DNA from: Bacillus pinisoli
Lineage (GTDB): Bacteria; Bacillota; Bacilli; Bacillales; SA4
Assembly: GCF_023036475.1 (NCBI RefSeq)
Contig: NZ_JAJQKI010000017.1
Location: forward strand, 1 to 64,000
Direction: 5' to 3'
Length of the DNA stretch: 64,000 nt
Shown here piece by piece: positions 51,796 through 61,736 of this stretch (positions within the stretch are counted from its first letter, which is position 1; every line of letters begins with the position of its first letter). Position numbers and translations under genes: made by a program. The notes under the pieces are model-generated. The model ran no database searches, was not told where the DNA came from, and saw only the letters and a list, made by a program, of their open reading frames with translations.

Positions 51796-53232
51796 ATGAG
51801 TAAATTCACAGACTCAGCAAAGCAATTGCTTGAGCACGTTGGAGGTAGTGACAATATTTCTGTTGTTACACACTGTGCGACGAGAATGCGATTCGTTCTA
51901 AAGGATCCAAACAAGGCAGATGTTAAGAGTGTGGAGCAAATTGACCTTGTTAAAGGTACTTTTACACAAGCCGGTCAATTCCAAGTTATCGTCGGTAATG
52001 AAGTAGCAAGTTTCTATAATGAATTCACTAAAATTGCAGGTGTAGGTGATACGGCTTCAAAGGATGAAGCAAAAGAAGCAGCAAAGCAAAATATGAACTT
52101 CATACAACGTATGATTGCTCACCTTGCTGATATCTTTACACCATTAATTCCTGCACTAGTTGTTGGAGGTTTGATCTTAGGGTTTAGAAACCTAATTGGT
52201 GAGATTAAAATGATGGATGATGGTACTAAGACGCTTGTTGAGCTTTCTCAGTTCTGGGCAGGTACACATGCATTTCTATGGTTAATTGGAGAAGCTATAT
52301 TCCATTTCCTTCCTGTTGGTATTACATGGGCTATTTCTAGAAAAATGGGTACTACTCAAATCCTTGGTATTGTTCTAGGTATTACTCTAGTTTCTCCACA
52401 GTTACTTAATGCTTACGGTGTTGCAGGAGGGGCAGATATTCCGGTGTGGGACTTCGGTTTTGCCCAAGTTGAAATGATTGGGTATCAAGCACAAGTGATT
52501 CCTGCCATTCTTGCAGGTTTCGTCTTAGCTTATTTAGAATTAGGCTTACGTAAAGTCATTCCAAATGTTATTTCTATGATATTCGTACCATTTTTCGCTT
52601 TAATACCTGCCGTTTTAATTGCACATGTTGTATTAGGACCGGTTGGTTGGACAATTGGTTCGTGGATTTCAGGCGTTGTGTATGCAGGTTTAACTTCTAC
52701 CCTTGGCTGGTTATTTGCAGCTGTATTTGGTTTTGCATATGCACCACTAGTTATTACTGGACTTCACCACATGACAAATGCCATTGATTTACAACTAATG
52801 AGTGAGTTCAATGGGACGAACCTTTGGCCGATGATTGCATTATCAAATATTGCTCAAGGTTCAGCTGTTGTTGCGATGATTATCTTAAATCGTAAAAACG
52901 AAAAGGAAAAGCAAGTTTCTGTTCCAGCTGCTATCTCATGTTATTTAGGTGTAACAGAGCCTGCCATGTTCGGAATTAACTTAAAATATGTATTCCCATT
53001 CCTAGCAGCCATGATTGGTTCTTCCATTGCAGCGATCATCTCTGTAGGAACTGGTGTTATGGCTAACTCAATTGGTGTAGGTGGGATCCCTGGTATCCTC
53101 TCCATTCAAGTGGCCGATATGATTTCATTCACTATTGCAATGCTTGTCGCTATTGTGGTACCAATTCTACTAACATTTGCACTAGCAAAAACAAAAATGG
53201 GGATCAATGCTTACAACCGAATCGGTAAATAA
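51796..53232 (+). CDS. treP: Trehalose PTS enzyme IIBC
   Basis: TreP imports trehalose and phosphorylates it to trehalose-6-phosphate. The 478-residue protein has an N-terminal IIB domain with the phosphocysteine in VVTHCATRMRFVL (Cys27) and a C-terminal IIC membrane domain with about ten helices (GITWAISRKM, LGVTEPAMFGINLKY). It lacks a IIA domain. The start follows TAGGGGG. It is the first gene of treP-treC-treR. Confidence 0.93.
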   Translation: MSKFTDSAKQLLEHVGGSDNISVVTHCATRMRFVLKDPNKADVKSVEQIDLVKGTFTQAGQFQVIVGNEVASFYNEFTKIAGVGDTASKDEAKEAAKQNMNFIQRMIAHLADIFTPLIPALVVGGLILGFRNLIGEIKMMDDGTKTLVELSQFWAGTHAFLWLIGEAIFHFLPVGITWAISRKMGTTQILGIVLGITLVSPQLLNAYGVAGGADIPVWDFGFAQVEMIGYQAQVIPAILAGFVLAYLELGLRKVIPNVISMIFVPFFALIPAVLIAHVVLGPVGWTIGSWISGVVYAGLTSTLGWLFAAVFGFAYAPLVITGLHHMTNAIDLQLMSEFNGTNLWPMIALSNIAQGSAVVAMIILNRKNEKEKQVSVPAAISCYLGVTEPAMFGINLKYVFPFLAAMIGSSIAAIISVGTGVMANSIGVGGIPGILSIQVADMISFTIAMLVAIVVPILLTFALAKTKMGINAYNRIGK

Positions 53233-53239
53233 TTAATTT

Positions 53240-53261
53240 AAGCAACAATCTATACGAAAAG
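53240..53261 (+). repeat. Fragment of the dispersed repeat (right end only)
   Basis: AAGCAACAATCTATACGAAA and the next two bases match the right end of the repeat copies at 9471, 11924 and 55852. The rest of the unit is missing. It is in the treP-treC interval, eight bases after the treP stop. Confidence 0.6.
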
Positions 53262-53421
53262 TAATTGCTCGAGGCGCCATTCGCTTATTGTCAATATACA
53301 GAGACATTTCATACCTGTCCTATGTCTTATATTTGATGATAACAGCAGGCGTCTTGTAGTTTTTATGTAACTTACAAGCTAACGAGAAACAGCCTAAAAT
53401 GACAACAGGAGGGTATTAAAA

Positions 53422-55101
53422 TTGACTCAACCTTGGTGGAAAAAGTCAGTAGTTTATCAAATCTATCCTAAAAGTTTTAACGATACAACAGGAAATGGCG
53501 TAGGGGATCTTCAAGGAATTATTGAAAAATTAGACTACCTTAAAGAATTAGGTGTGGATGTCCTCTGGTTAACTCCAATCTATGATTCCCCACAAAGGGA
53601 TAATGGTTATGATATTAGTGATTATTACAGTATTTATGAGCCCTATGGAACAATGGAAGACTTTGACCGCCTATTAGATGAGGCCCATCAACGTGGATTG
53701 AAAATTATTATGGACATTGTGATTAATCATACATCGACAGAGCATAAATGGTTCCATGAAGCTATGTCCTCAAAAGAAAACAAGTACCGTGACTTTTATA
53801 TTTGGAAAGATGGAGAAAACGGAGAACCACCTACAAACTGGATTTCCAAATTTGGTGGGTCTGCTTGGCAGTATGATGAAACAACAGGACAGTACTATTT
53901 ACACCTATTTGATGTCACTCAAGCTGATCTAAATTGGGAAAATGAAGCTCTACGTAAAGAATTATACGATATGATGGACTTCTGGTTAAAAAAAGGGGTA
54001 GACGGGTTCCGACTAGATGTCATCAACTTAATCTCTAAGGACCAAGACTTTCCTAATGATGATGGGTCTATCCCACCAGGTGATGGAAGAAAGTTTTATA
54101 CAGACGGCCCACGAATTCATGAGTTTTTAAAGGAAGTAAATCAAGAGGTCTTTTCCAAGTACGATATCATGACTGTTGGTGAAATGTCATCGACTACGAT
54201 AGAAAATTGTATTCAATACACCAACCCTGAAAGTAAAGAGTTAAGTATGACATTTAATTTTCATCATCTAAAAGTGGACTATCCAAATGGTGATAAATGG
54301 ACGAAAGCTGATTTTGATTTCCATCAATTAAAAAACATTCTATCTACCTGGCAGGTTGAAATGAACAAAGGTAACGGTTGGAATGCACTTTTTTGGTGTA
54401 ACCATGATCAACCACGAGTTGTTTCAAGGTTTGGGAACGACCAAGAATACCACAATGAATCAGCAAAAATGCTAGCCACTACCATCCATATGATGCAAGG
54501 TACTCCTTACATTTATCAAGGTGAAGAGTTTGGTATGACAGATCCAAAGTTTGAAACAATAGAAGAATATAGAGATGTAGAATCATTAAATATTTTTAAC
54601 ATAAAGAAAAGTGAAGGTATGTCTGAGAAAGAAATAGTAGACATTCTTAAACAAAAATCGAGAGATAATTCGAGAACACCGGTTCAATGGAATAGCGACA
54701 CACATGCAGGCTTTACAACAGGAACTCCCTGGATTAACACAGCTTCTAACTATAAAGAAATTAATGCAGAAAATGCCATAACTGATAAAGATTCAATCTA
54801 TTACCATTATCAACAACTCATTAAACTTAGAAAAGAATATGACATTATTACGGATGGGAATTTTGAGTTAATATTGGATGATCATGATCAAATATTTGCT
54901 TATATAAGAAGTACAGAAAAAGAGAAGCTTCTTGTTATTAATAATTTCTACGGTGAAGAAACCACTTTTGACTTACCTAAAACTCTAAAGGTTGACGAGT
55001 TTTCCAGTGAAATACTACTATCAAATTATAAAAACTCATCAGCTGATATAAAGCAAATCAACCTAAGACCGTATGAATCCATCGTATATCACCTGAAATA
55101 A
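53422..55101 (+). CDS. treC: Alpha,alpha-phosphotrehalase
   Basis: The enzyme hydrolyses trehalose-6-phosphate to glucose and glucose-6-phosphate (named treA in B. subtilis). The 559-residue GH13 protein shows VVYQIYPKSFNDTTGNGVGD, the conserved DIVINHTS, the nucleophile Asp in DGFRLDVI (near 200), the acid Glu in TVGEMSS and the NHDQPR motif. Start is TTG with GGAGGG upstream. It follows treP and precedes treR. Confidence 0.93.
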   Translation: MTQPWWKKSVVYQIYPKSFNDTTGNGVGDLQGIIEKLDYLKELGVDVLWLTPIYDSPQRDNGYDISDYYSIYEPYGTMEDFDRLLDEAHQRGLKIIMDIVINHTSTEHKWFHEAMSSKENKYRDFYIWKDGENGEPPTNWISKFGGSAWQYDETTGQYYLHLFDVTQADLNWENEALRKELYDMMDFWLKKGVDGFRLDVINLISKDQDFPNDDGSIPPGDGRKFYTDGPRIHEFLKEVNQEVFSKYDIMTVGEMSSTTIENCIQYTNPESKELSMTFNFHHLKVDYPNGDKWTKADFDFHQLKNILSTWQVEMNKGNGWNALFWCNHDQPRVVSRFGNDQEYHNESAKMLATTIHMMQGTPYIYQGEEFGMTDPKFETIEEYRDVESLNIFNIKKSEGMSEKEIVDILKQKSRDNSRTPVQWNSDTHAGFTTGTPWINTASNYKEINAENAITDKDSIYYHYQQLIKLRKEYDIITDGNFELILDDHDQIFAYIRSTEKEKLLVINNFYGEETTFDLPKTLKVDEFSSEILLSNYKNSSADIKQINLRPYESIVYHLK

Positions 55102-55126
55102 TGATTATTGGGGAAGATTTTACGTA

Positions 55127-55840
55127 ATGAAAAACAAATACTTAGCGATTTACAATGAATTATCAAAGAAAATTAAAACAGGGGAGCTTGCCCCGAATAC
55201 GCTTCTTCCTTCTGAACATGAAATGACAGAGCTCTATGAGACATCAAGGGAAACGATACGAAAGGCCTTGAATCTCCTTTCTCAAAATGGGTATATTCAA
55301 AAGGTTAGAGGAAAAGGTTCCATTGTCATTGATGTAAACAAATATGATTTCCCTATATCTGGTCTAGTTAGTTTTAAAGAGTTAGCAAATAAGATGGATC
55401 ATAAAGTAAATACCATTGTAAACGAATTATCTTTAATTAAACCAAGCCAGTATATTAAACAACAACTTAATATACAGAGAATGAGTTCTGTTTGGAAAGT
55501 AGTAAGAACAAGAGAAATTGATGGTATCAAAGTAATCCTAGATAAGGACTTTCTTATTGCAGATTATGTTCCTGATCTTACAGTCGAAATATGTACAGAT
55601 TCAATTTTTGAATATCTAGAAAAGCATTTAAACTTAACCATTAGTTTTGCGAAAAAAGAAATTGTAGTCGAAGAACCTACAAATGAAGATAGAGAATTAC
55701 TTGATCTTGAGGGCTTCACAAACATCGTCGTCATAAAAAACTTTGTATACTTAGATGATGCGACTCTTATTCAATATACAGAATCCAGACATAGGCCCGA
55801 CAAATTTAGATTCGTTGATTTTGCCAGAAGAAATCACTAA
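55127..55840 (+). CDS. treR: Trehalose operon repressor TreR
   Basis: This 237-residue GntR/HutC-family regulator has an N-terminal winged helix (LAPNTLLPSEHEMTELYETS, near 19-38; RETIRKALNLLSQNGYI) and a UTRA effector domain (about 90-237). It should bind the two CTTGTATATACAAG sites and release them with trehalose-6-phosphate. It is translated 25 bases after treC. Confidence 0.92.
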   Translation: MKNKYLAIYNELSKKIKTGELAPNTLLPSEHEMTELYETSRETIRKALNLLSQNGYIQKVRGKGSIVIDVNKYDFPISGLVSFKELANKMDHKVNTIVNELSLIKPSQYIKQQLNIQRMSSVWKVVRTREIDGIKVILDKDFLIADYVPDLTVEICTDSIFEYLEKHLNLTISFAKKEIVVEEPTNEDRELLDLEGFTNIVVIKNFVYLDDATLIQYTESRHRPDKFRFVDFARRNH

Positions 55841-55851
55841 TCAATACTTAT

Positions 55852-56043
55852 GGCTCTTTTCTAAAACTTTGTTGCTTTCTAATCTTTTTTATCTGAAGCT
55901 AAGCTCACTTTTAACGATAAATGCCGTATTTATCGTTTAGAAAAGAGGAGCTGTCATGATGAAAAGCAGATAACACTAAACTAGTAAGTAAAAATCCGGC
56001 TTTTGGGATTTTTACGAAAACAACAATCTATACGAAAATAGCC
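55852..56043 (+). repeat. Dispersed palindromic repeat, copy 4 (long form)
   Basis: This 192-bp copy begins GGCTCTTTTCTAAAACTTTG and ends AACAATCTATACGAAAATAGCC. It shares the internal ACTAGTAAGTAAAAATCCGG block with copy 2. An internal hairpin AACGATAAAT ... ATTTATCGTT is present. It fills the gap between treR and the IIA gene in the tre operon. Confidence 0.85.
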
Positions 56044-56066
56044 ATACTAATAGAAAAAGGAGATGT

Positions 56067-56567
56067 ATGATGTTAAAAAGTCTATTTGGAAAAAAGAAAG
56101 ATAAGATCGACCATATATATGCACCGCTTAAAGGTAAAGTTGTTGATATTACGGAAGTCCCTGACCCTGTTTTCTCTCAGAAAATGATGGGTGAAGGGGT
56201 AGCTATCGAACCAACTGAAGGTCTTCTTGTTTCTCCAGTTGATGCTGAAGTCGTGTCAGTTTTTCCAACGAAACATGCAATCGGTCTGAAAACCAATTCT
56301 GGTTTAGAATTATTGATTCATATCGGGCTAGAAACAGTAAACTTAAACGGAGAAGGTTTTGAAAGTTTTGTTCAAGCTGGAGATAAAGTAAAACGTGGCG
56401 AACAGCTAATTAGGTTTGATTTAGACTTTATTAAGGAAAAGGCAGCGAGTACCATCACGCCTATTATTATTACAAATTCCGATGATAAGGTTGATAACCT
56501 CGAAAAACATATAGGAACACAAGTAACCCCAGAAGAATCAGAAATACTTACTATCACAACTAAATAA
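56067..56567 (+). CDS. Stand-alone PTS IIA (glucose-type) protein
   Basis: This 166-residue IIA-Glc-family protein has the phosphohistidine in [18 protein letters not shown] (His85) and the second active-site histidine in [10 protein letters not shown]. TreP here has only IIB and IIC domains, so this protein is a natural phosphate donor for trehalose uptake. AAGGAG favours either of two adjacent ATG codons (56067 or 56070). It follows treR, with repeat copy 4 between. Confidence 0.9.
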   Translation: MMLKSLFGKKKDKIDHIYAPLKGKVVDITEVPDPVFSQKMMGEGVAIEPTEGLLVSPVDAEVVSVFPTKHAIGLKTNSGLELLIHIGLETVNLNGEGFESFVQAGDKVKRGEQLIRFDLDFIKEKAASTITPIIITNSDDKVDNLEKHIGTQVTPEESEILTITTK

Positions 56568-56592
56568 CTTCATCGCTTCAAACAAGTTGTAT

Positions 56593-56627
56593 AAACCATA
56601 GAGATCATTCATCTTTATGGTTTTTGT
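56593..56627 (+). terminator. Terminator of the tre operon
   Basis: AAACCATAGAGAT and ATCTTTATGGTTT pair over 13 bases with one G-U around CATTC. TTG-TTTT follows on plus. It starts 25 bases after the IIA stop codon. Confidence 0.8.
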
Positions 56628-56825
56628 TTTATAGTAATTTCTTATAATAATTGTCTCTAAACCATACTTTTCTCCATGTAAATATCCTATTCCCGGGAAA
56701 TAACTTAAAAGATCGGATTTAAGCTTTTTTAACGTAATCGTCTCTTATAAAGTTTTTTTCAAGAGTATAGTGATAAAAGTCTACTGCGTAATACAAGCAT
56801 TCCTCTGTAGTGGTTCATTAGTTAA

Positions 56826-56862
56826 TAACAAAGGGATAGAGCATATTTATACTCTATCCCTT
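56826..56862 (-). terminator. Terminator after glmS
   Basis: AAGGGATAGAG and CTCTATCCCTT form a perfect 11-bp stem around a 10-base loop. On minus it is followed by TTGTTATT. It is 23 bases after the glmS stop. The interval 56628-56825 between the two terminators holds nothing I can name. Confidence 0.75.
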
Positions 56863-56885
56863 ACATGTATTATTTATTTACCTAT

Positions 56886-58691
56886 TTACTCTACCGTTAC
56901 GCTCTTAGCTAGATTTCTTGGCTTATCAACATCACAGTCTCTATGAAGAGCTGCATAGTAAGAAATTAGTTGGACTGGGATTACTGATAATAATGGTGTA
57001 AACAACTCATTGACTTCCGCCGGAATCACATAACGATCATCTGATTCATCTAAGCCTTTCATTGAGATGATACAAGGGTTAGCTCCACGAGCAACTACCT
57101 CTTTTACATTTCCACGAATTCCAAGGTTCACTACTTCTTGCGTTGCTAGAGCAATGATCGGAGTTCCATCTTCAATTAACGCAATTGTACCATGCTTTAA
57201 TTCTCCACCTGCGAACCCTTCTGCTTGAATGTAAGAGATCTCTTTTAGCTTTAGAGCTCCTTCCATTCCTACATAATAGTCAATGCCACGACCGATGAAG
57301 AAACAGTTACGTGTTGTAGATAGATATTCACGTGCGATTTTTTCCATTTCTTCTTTATCATCACATAGAGTTTCCATTGCACTTGCTACGATACCTAGCT
57401 CTTTACTTAAGTCGAAGTCTAGCTCAATTCCTTTAGCTCTTGCTGTATCACGAGCTAAGATGGATAGAACAGCTACTTGAGCTGTATAGGCTTTTGTAGA
57501 AGCAACTGCAATTTCAGGACCTGCATGTAAAAGTAACGTGTAATCTGCCTCACGAGAAAGAGTAGATCCTTGAACATTTGTAATGGTTAATGCTTTATGA
57601 CCCATTTCCTTAATTTGTACTAATACGGCACGACTATCTGCTGTCTCACCACTTTGAGAAATAAAGATAAATAATGGCTTACTTGATAGTAGTGGCATAT
57701 TGTACGAGAATTCACTTGAAATATGAACTTCAACAGGTATTTGAGCAATTTTTTCAATATACTGCTTACCTAATAATCCTGCATGATAACTAGTACCTGC
57801 TGCAATAATATAAACACGATCTGCTTCTACCATTGCCTGACGGATATCAGCATCTACTGTTAATTCTCCGTCCTCATTTCGGTAATTACCGATAATTTTA
57901 CGAAGTACAGCTGGCTGCTCATCAATTTCTTTTAACATGTAGTGAGGGTACGTTCCTTTTTCGATATCACTTGCATCTAATTCTGCAGTGTAAGGTGCAC
58001 GTTCAACTACATGTCCCTCTAGGGTCTTAATCGTAACCGATTCACGAGTAACAATAACAGTCTCTTTATCCATTAATTCTACATATTGGTTCGTTACTTG
58101 AAGCATAGCCATAGCATCACTTGCTACAACGTTAAAATCTTCTCCTAAACCAACAAGTAATGGACTCTTATTCTTTGCAACATAAATAGTATCTTGATTT
58201 TGATTATCTAATAAAGCAATCGCATATGAACCTTTTAGAAGCTTTAACGTCTCTCTAAAAGCATCTTCAACGCTTTTTCCGTTGTTTACAAATTGCTCTA
58301 TTAACTGAACGACAACCTCAGTATCAGTCTCACTCTTGAACGTAACTCCTTCCAAGAAATCACGCTTTAGGTGGTTATAATTTTCAATAACACCATTATG
58401 AACAAGTGTAAAACGCTCTGTTCCACTTTGATGAGGGTGAGCATTTACTCGACTTGGTACACCATGTGTTGCCCAGCGAGTATGACCAATTCCAACAGGT
58501 GCCGCTACATCTTGGTTTACTGCTTCACGTAGTGTTGCAATACGACCTTTTTCCTTAAAAACATGAACACCATCTTCATTAATGACTGCAATTCCTGCTG
58601 AATCATAGCCACGATATTCTAGTTTTTCAAGTCCTCGTAATAAAATCTCTTTTGAATCCTGGTTACCGATATATCCTACTATTCCGCACAT
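56886..58691 (-). CDS. glmS: Glucosamine-6-phosphate synthase
   Basis: GlmS makes glucosamine-6-phosphate from fructose-6-phosphate and glutamine, the first step to UDP-GlcNAc. The ATG at 58691 gives MCGIVGYIG, whose Cys2 is the glutaminase nucleophile; the longer frame to 58733 would hide it. The 601-residue protein has the N-terminal Ntn-hydrolase domain (to about 240) and two SIS domains ([12 protein letters not shown] near 350; C-terminal KSVTVE). It is preceded by a ribozyme that senses the product. Confidence 0.96.
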   Translation of the reverse strand: MCGIVGYIGNQDSKEILLRGLEKLEYRGYDSAGIAVINEDGVHVFKEKGRIATLREAVNQDVAAPVGIGHTRWATHGVPSRVNAHPHQSGTERFTLVHNGVIENYNHLKRDFLEGVTFKSETDTEVVVQLIEQFVNNGKSVEDAFRETLKLLKGSYAIALLDNQNQDTIYVAKNKSPLLVGLGEDFNVVASDAMAMLQVTNQYVELMDKETVIVTRESVTIKTLEGHVVERAPYTAELDASDIEKGTYPHYMLKEIDEQPAVLRKIIGNYRNEDGELTVDADIRQAMVEADRVYIIAAGTSYHAGLLGKQYIEKIAQIPVEVHISSEFSYNMPLLSSKPLFIFISQSGETADSRAVLVQIKEMGHKALTITNVQGSTLSREADYTLLLHAGPEIAVASTKAYTAQVAVLSILARDTARAKGIELDFDLSKELGIVASAMETLCDDKEEMEKIAREYLSTTRNCFFIGRGIDYYVGMEGALKLKEISYIQAEGFAGGELKHGTIALIEDGTPIIALATQEVVNLGIRGNVKEVVARGANPCIISMKGLDESDDRYVIPAEVNELFTPLLSVIPVQLISYYAALHRDCDVDKPRNLAKSVTVE

Positions 58692-58709
58692 ATTGTACTT
58701 CCTCCCTAG

Positions 58710-58739
58710 AGGGGCATGGAAGTGGGGCCCCATGCCCCT
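58710..58739 (-). other. GC-rich hairpin between the glmS ribozyme and start codon
   Basis: AGGGGCATGG and CCATGCCCCT form a perfect 10-bp stem around a 10-base loop (GGGGCCCC inside). It ends a few bases before the AGGGAGG ribosome binding site of glmS. No T-run follows on minus, so it is not an evident terminator. Confidence 0.6.
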
Positions 58740-58764
58740 TGTTTATAAATAAATTTTATTTTAA

Positions 58765-58925
58765 TGTTTTTAAATGTCAAACCCTAACACTTGTTCAGAA
58801 AGTCACCTCTCTGTTTTACGTAAGGATTCTCGGCTGTGACAGCAGCCGGGAGGTATCCGCCGAAACTTCGATAACCCTCCTCCTCGTCAACTAAACCTTC
58901 TCTCATAAGCTTAGTTCAGGCGCTT
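58765..58925 (-). ncRNA. glmS ribozyme/riboswitch
   Basis: On the minus strand the RNA begins at AGCGCCTGAACT, with cleavage expected just 5' of it (near 58924). It shows the conserved core GTTGACGAGGAGG, GGTTATCGAAGTTTCGGCGG, CCTCCCGGCTG and CAGCCGAGAATCC, then the P3/P4 region to about 58765. Glucosamine-6-phosphate activates self-cleavage, after which the downstream mRNA is degraded by RNase J1. It sits in the glmS leader. Confidence 0.95.
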
Positions 58926-58987
58926 TTAACATATTTACAACCTTACAATCCACCTTTCTATATTCTGAATCAAAAGTTACAAAAATA

Positions 58988-59016
58988 ATCATACACAGAA
59001 ACAGCACCAACGTCAA
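58988..59016 (-). promoter_or_regulatory. Sigma-A promoter of glmS
   Basis: TTGACG (59011-59016) and TATGAT (58988-58993) are 17 bases apart on the minus strand. Transcription would begin about 55 bases upstream of the ribozyme cleavage site. Confidence 0.75.
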
Positions 59017-59073
59017 CAATAATCCATTTTTTTACTATAGGTCCTGTTTATCTGACATCGTGCATTCAAACAG

Positions 59074-59113
59074 AAAATACGCATGAGGGAAACATCCGCT
59101 CATGCATATTTTT
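59074..59113 (-). terminator. Terminator after glmM
   Basis: AAATATGCATGAG and CTCATGCGTATTT pair (13 bp with one G-U/A-U change) around an 11-base loop on minus and are followed by TTCTGTTTG. It lies 17 bases past the glmM stop and separates glmM from glmS transcription. Confidence 0.75.
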
Positions 59114-59129
59114 GGTTTATGTCTTTATA

Positions 59130-60476
59130 TTATTCAATTCCCATTTCTTTTGTGACAACGGCAGCAATTTTATCAACAATTTGACGGCATTCTTCTTCTG
59201 TTGGTGCCTCTGCCATTACACGAACTAGCGATTCTGTTCCAGAAGGGCGAACTAGTATACGTCCATTACCATTCATACCTTCTTCTACTTCTTTAATTGT
59301 ATTCACAATCTCTTCATTTTCCATGACCTTATATTTGTCTTTTACTTTTACGTTTACTAAGATTTGAGGAAACTTCACCATCTCACTTGCAAGTTGTGAC
59401 AGTGACTTCTTAGTCATCTTCATAATATTTACTAGTTGGATGGCAGATAACATTCCGTCTCCTGTTGTATTATAGTCCAAGAAAATGATATGACCTGATT
59501 GTTCTCCACCAAGGTTATAGCCGTTCTTTTTCATTTCTTCTACTACATATCGATCGCCAACAGCGGTTTGAACACTCTTAATTTCCTCTTCTTCTACTCC
59601 CTTATAAAAGCCAAGATTACTCATTACGGTAGAAACTACAGTTTGATGTTTTAATTTTCCTTGTGCCTTCATATACTTAGCACAAATGAACATGATTTGA
59701 TCTCCGTCTACAATCTGACCTTTTTCATCAACCGCAATCAGACGATCTCCGTCACCATCAAAAGCAAGACCAACATCTGCACCTTTTTCTACGACTAAGC
59801 TAGCTAATTTTTCAGGATGAGTTGAGCCCACTCCATCATTGATATTTAACCCGTTCGGAGAGTTTCCGATTGTCGATATATCAGCATCTAGATCAGCGAA
59901 CAAATGCATTGCTAATGATGAAGTTGCACCATGAGCACAGTCTAGTGCAACATGAAGTCCTGAGAAGTCAGCATCAACGGACTGCTTAAGAAATTGTAGA
60001 TACTTCTGACCACCCTCAAAGTAATCATTAACTTGACCTAAATTGGCACCTGTTGGTCTAGGCAGAGTATCTTCTTCCTGGTCAAGTAAAGCTTCAATCT
60101 CGCTCTCTTGCTCATCGGAAAGTTTAAATCCATCTGCTCCAAAAAACTTAATTCCATTATCTTGAACTGGGTTATGGGAAGCAGATATCATTACACCAGC
60201 TTGAGCACCAAGTGCCTTTGTTAAAAATGCAACACCAGGAGTTGAAATAACACCTAAACGCATGACTTCTGCTCCAATAGAAAGTAATCCTGCTACTAAA
60301 GCACCTTCTAACATATGTCCAGAAATTCGAGTGTCTCTTCCAATTAGTACCTTTGGACGCTCCTTATCCTTCGTTAATACATATCCACCAAAGCGCCCTA
60401 CTTTAAACGCTAGTTCAGGTGTTAACTCACTGTTTGCTATTCCTCGTACTCCGTCAGTACCAAAATATTTACCCAT
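59130..60476 (-). CDS. glmM: Phosphoglucosamine mutase
   Basis: GlmM converts glucosamine-6-phosphate to glucosamine-1-phosphate. The 448-residue protein begins [12 protein letters not shown]. It has the phosphoserine loop ISASHNP (Ser100), the metal loop DGDGDRL and the C-terminal phosphate-binding [12 protein letters not shown]. The frame extends to 60494, but AAGGAGCG places the start at 60476. It is the third gene of cdaA-cdaR-glmM, whose products interact in B. subtilis. Confidence 0.96.
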   Translation of the reverse strand: MGKYFGTDGVRGIANSELTPELAFKVGRFGGYVLTKDKERPKVLIGRDTRISGHMLEGALVAGLLSIGAEVMRLGVISTPGVAFLTKALGAQAGVMISASHNPVQDNGIKFFGADGFKLSDEQESEIEALLDQEEDTLPRPTGANLGQVNDYFEGGQKYLQFLKQSVDADFSGLHVALDCAHGATSSLAMHLFADLDADISTIGNSPNGLNINDGVGSTHPEKLASLVVEKGADVGLAFDGDGDRLIAVDEKGQIVDGDQIMFICAKYMKAQGKLKHQTVVSTVMSNLGFYKGVEEEEIKSVQTAVGDRYVVEEMKKNGYNLGGEQSGHIIFLDYNTTGDGMLSAIQLVNIMKMTKKSLSQLASEMVKFPQILVNVKVKDKYKVMENEEIVNTIKEVEEGMNGNGRILVRPSGTESLVRVMAEAPTEEECRQIVDKIAAVVTKEMGIE

Positions 60477-60503
60477 ATATATTCGCTCCTTCATGGACTA
60501 TCC

Positions 60504-61736
60504 TCATTGATTATTTGTTATATCTACAGTTGCTTTATTGGTAGAAAGATTCCATTTAATATTTTCTGGTCCATTTACTAATATGTTCACATCATGTTGA
60601 CCACTACCAAGGTTACTGACATCAATATAAATATCAAGGTCTGTTTCATCAATCTCATTTAATATAGATGGTGCTCCAATTAGTTCAATAGAAAGCCTAC
60701 CTTCTTCAGGTGAAATGAAATCAGCCTTTAATGATGTCGCTAATCCAATCACCTTGATTGGAATATTTGACAATGTCCTTATTTCATTCCGCTCTACCTT
60801 TACTAAGACAGGAATGGTCTTAGGATCGACATCAATAACACCTTCTGGAAGAGGTATAGGGACATTGACGGTTGTATTTCCTGAGATCCCCTCTACGTCT
60901 ACCTCAATATTATCAATCCCTTTAACCTGATCAATGATGTTCTTTGGTCCGAAAATGGTGAGCTCATTTGCAGGGGGTTCTAATCCAATTATACTGTAAC
61001 CATCTTCTATAGTGCCTTTTGGAATGAATGTGATTGGAACCACTTTACTTGGGCTCAATACATTCACTTCTACATTTACCACCTCTGGTTCAACTACAAC
61101 AGATAGACGATTACCTTCACTATCATACACAGCAACGGCAGCTTCTTTTTTAATCTTTTCATTAGCACCTTCTAAGTCTACAATTGCTTTTACAAGCGCT
61201 ATTCGATCAACCTGATCTTTAGCTCCAATTACTTTTACATTCTTAGGGCTAACGATTGGTTCACTTAACGTAAAGCCCTCTTCTAACTCATGTATATAGT
61301 CTACTTCCACAGAAAATTCTCTCTCTACTTTCTCATGAATTGTTACTGTGACAAATGTAGGGTTTATTGATACTTTTACCGTATCACTTACATCTCCATA
61401 TTGAACTTGAACTTGATGAGTTCCCAGTTCAAGGTTCTCTAGATTAACAAAAACCTCTAGAGAACGTTGTAACTTAATTGGCTGAACGGCACTTCGTGGG
61501 CCTTCTAACGTAACCGATACCTGTTGTGGCAAACCAGTTACTACATATTTGTCACTATCATAATAAGCTTCAAGTGGAATTTCTGTGAGTGTTTCCGTTT
61601 CAGTCGTTGTCACCGGGAACGAAAATGGATCGGTTTGCTGTGTTTGTGTCTCAATATTTACAGAGGTATACAACATTAGTGCTAATAATAAGGCAATAAT
61701 CCTCATAATCCAGTGATTATTCATGAATTTATCCAT
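60504..61736 (-). CDS. cdaR: CdaR, regulator of diadenylate cyclase (YbbR repeats)
   Basis: This 410-residue protein has an N-terminal membrane anchor (about 8-25) and an extracellular part of four YbbR-type beta repeats (starting near 30, 125, 215 and 310). A typical repeat edge is IPLEAYYDSDKYVVTGLPQQ. CdaR binds CdaA and modulates c-di-AMP synthesis. Its start overlaps the end of cdaA by eight bases. Confidence 0.93.
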   Translation of the reverse strand: MDKFMNNHWIMRIIALLLALMLYTSVNIETQTQQTDPFSFPVTTTETETLTEIPLEAYYDSDKYVVTGLPQQVSVTLEGPRSAVQPIKLQRSLEVFVNLENLELGTHQVQVQYGDVSDTVKVSINPTFVTVTIHEKVEREFSVEVDYIHELEEGFTLSEPIVSPKNVKVIGAKDQVDRIALVKAIVDLEGANEKIKKEAAVAVYDSEGNRLSVVVEPEVVNVEVNVLSPSKVVPITFIPKGTIEDGYSIIGLEPPANELTIFGPKNIIDQVKGIDNIEVDVEGISGNTTVNVPIPLPEGVIDVDPKTIPVLVKVERNEIRTLSNIPIKVIGLATSLKADFISPEEGRLSIELIGAPSILNEIDETDLDIYIDVSNLGSGQHDVNILVNGPENIKWNLSTNKATVDITNNQ

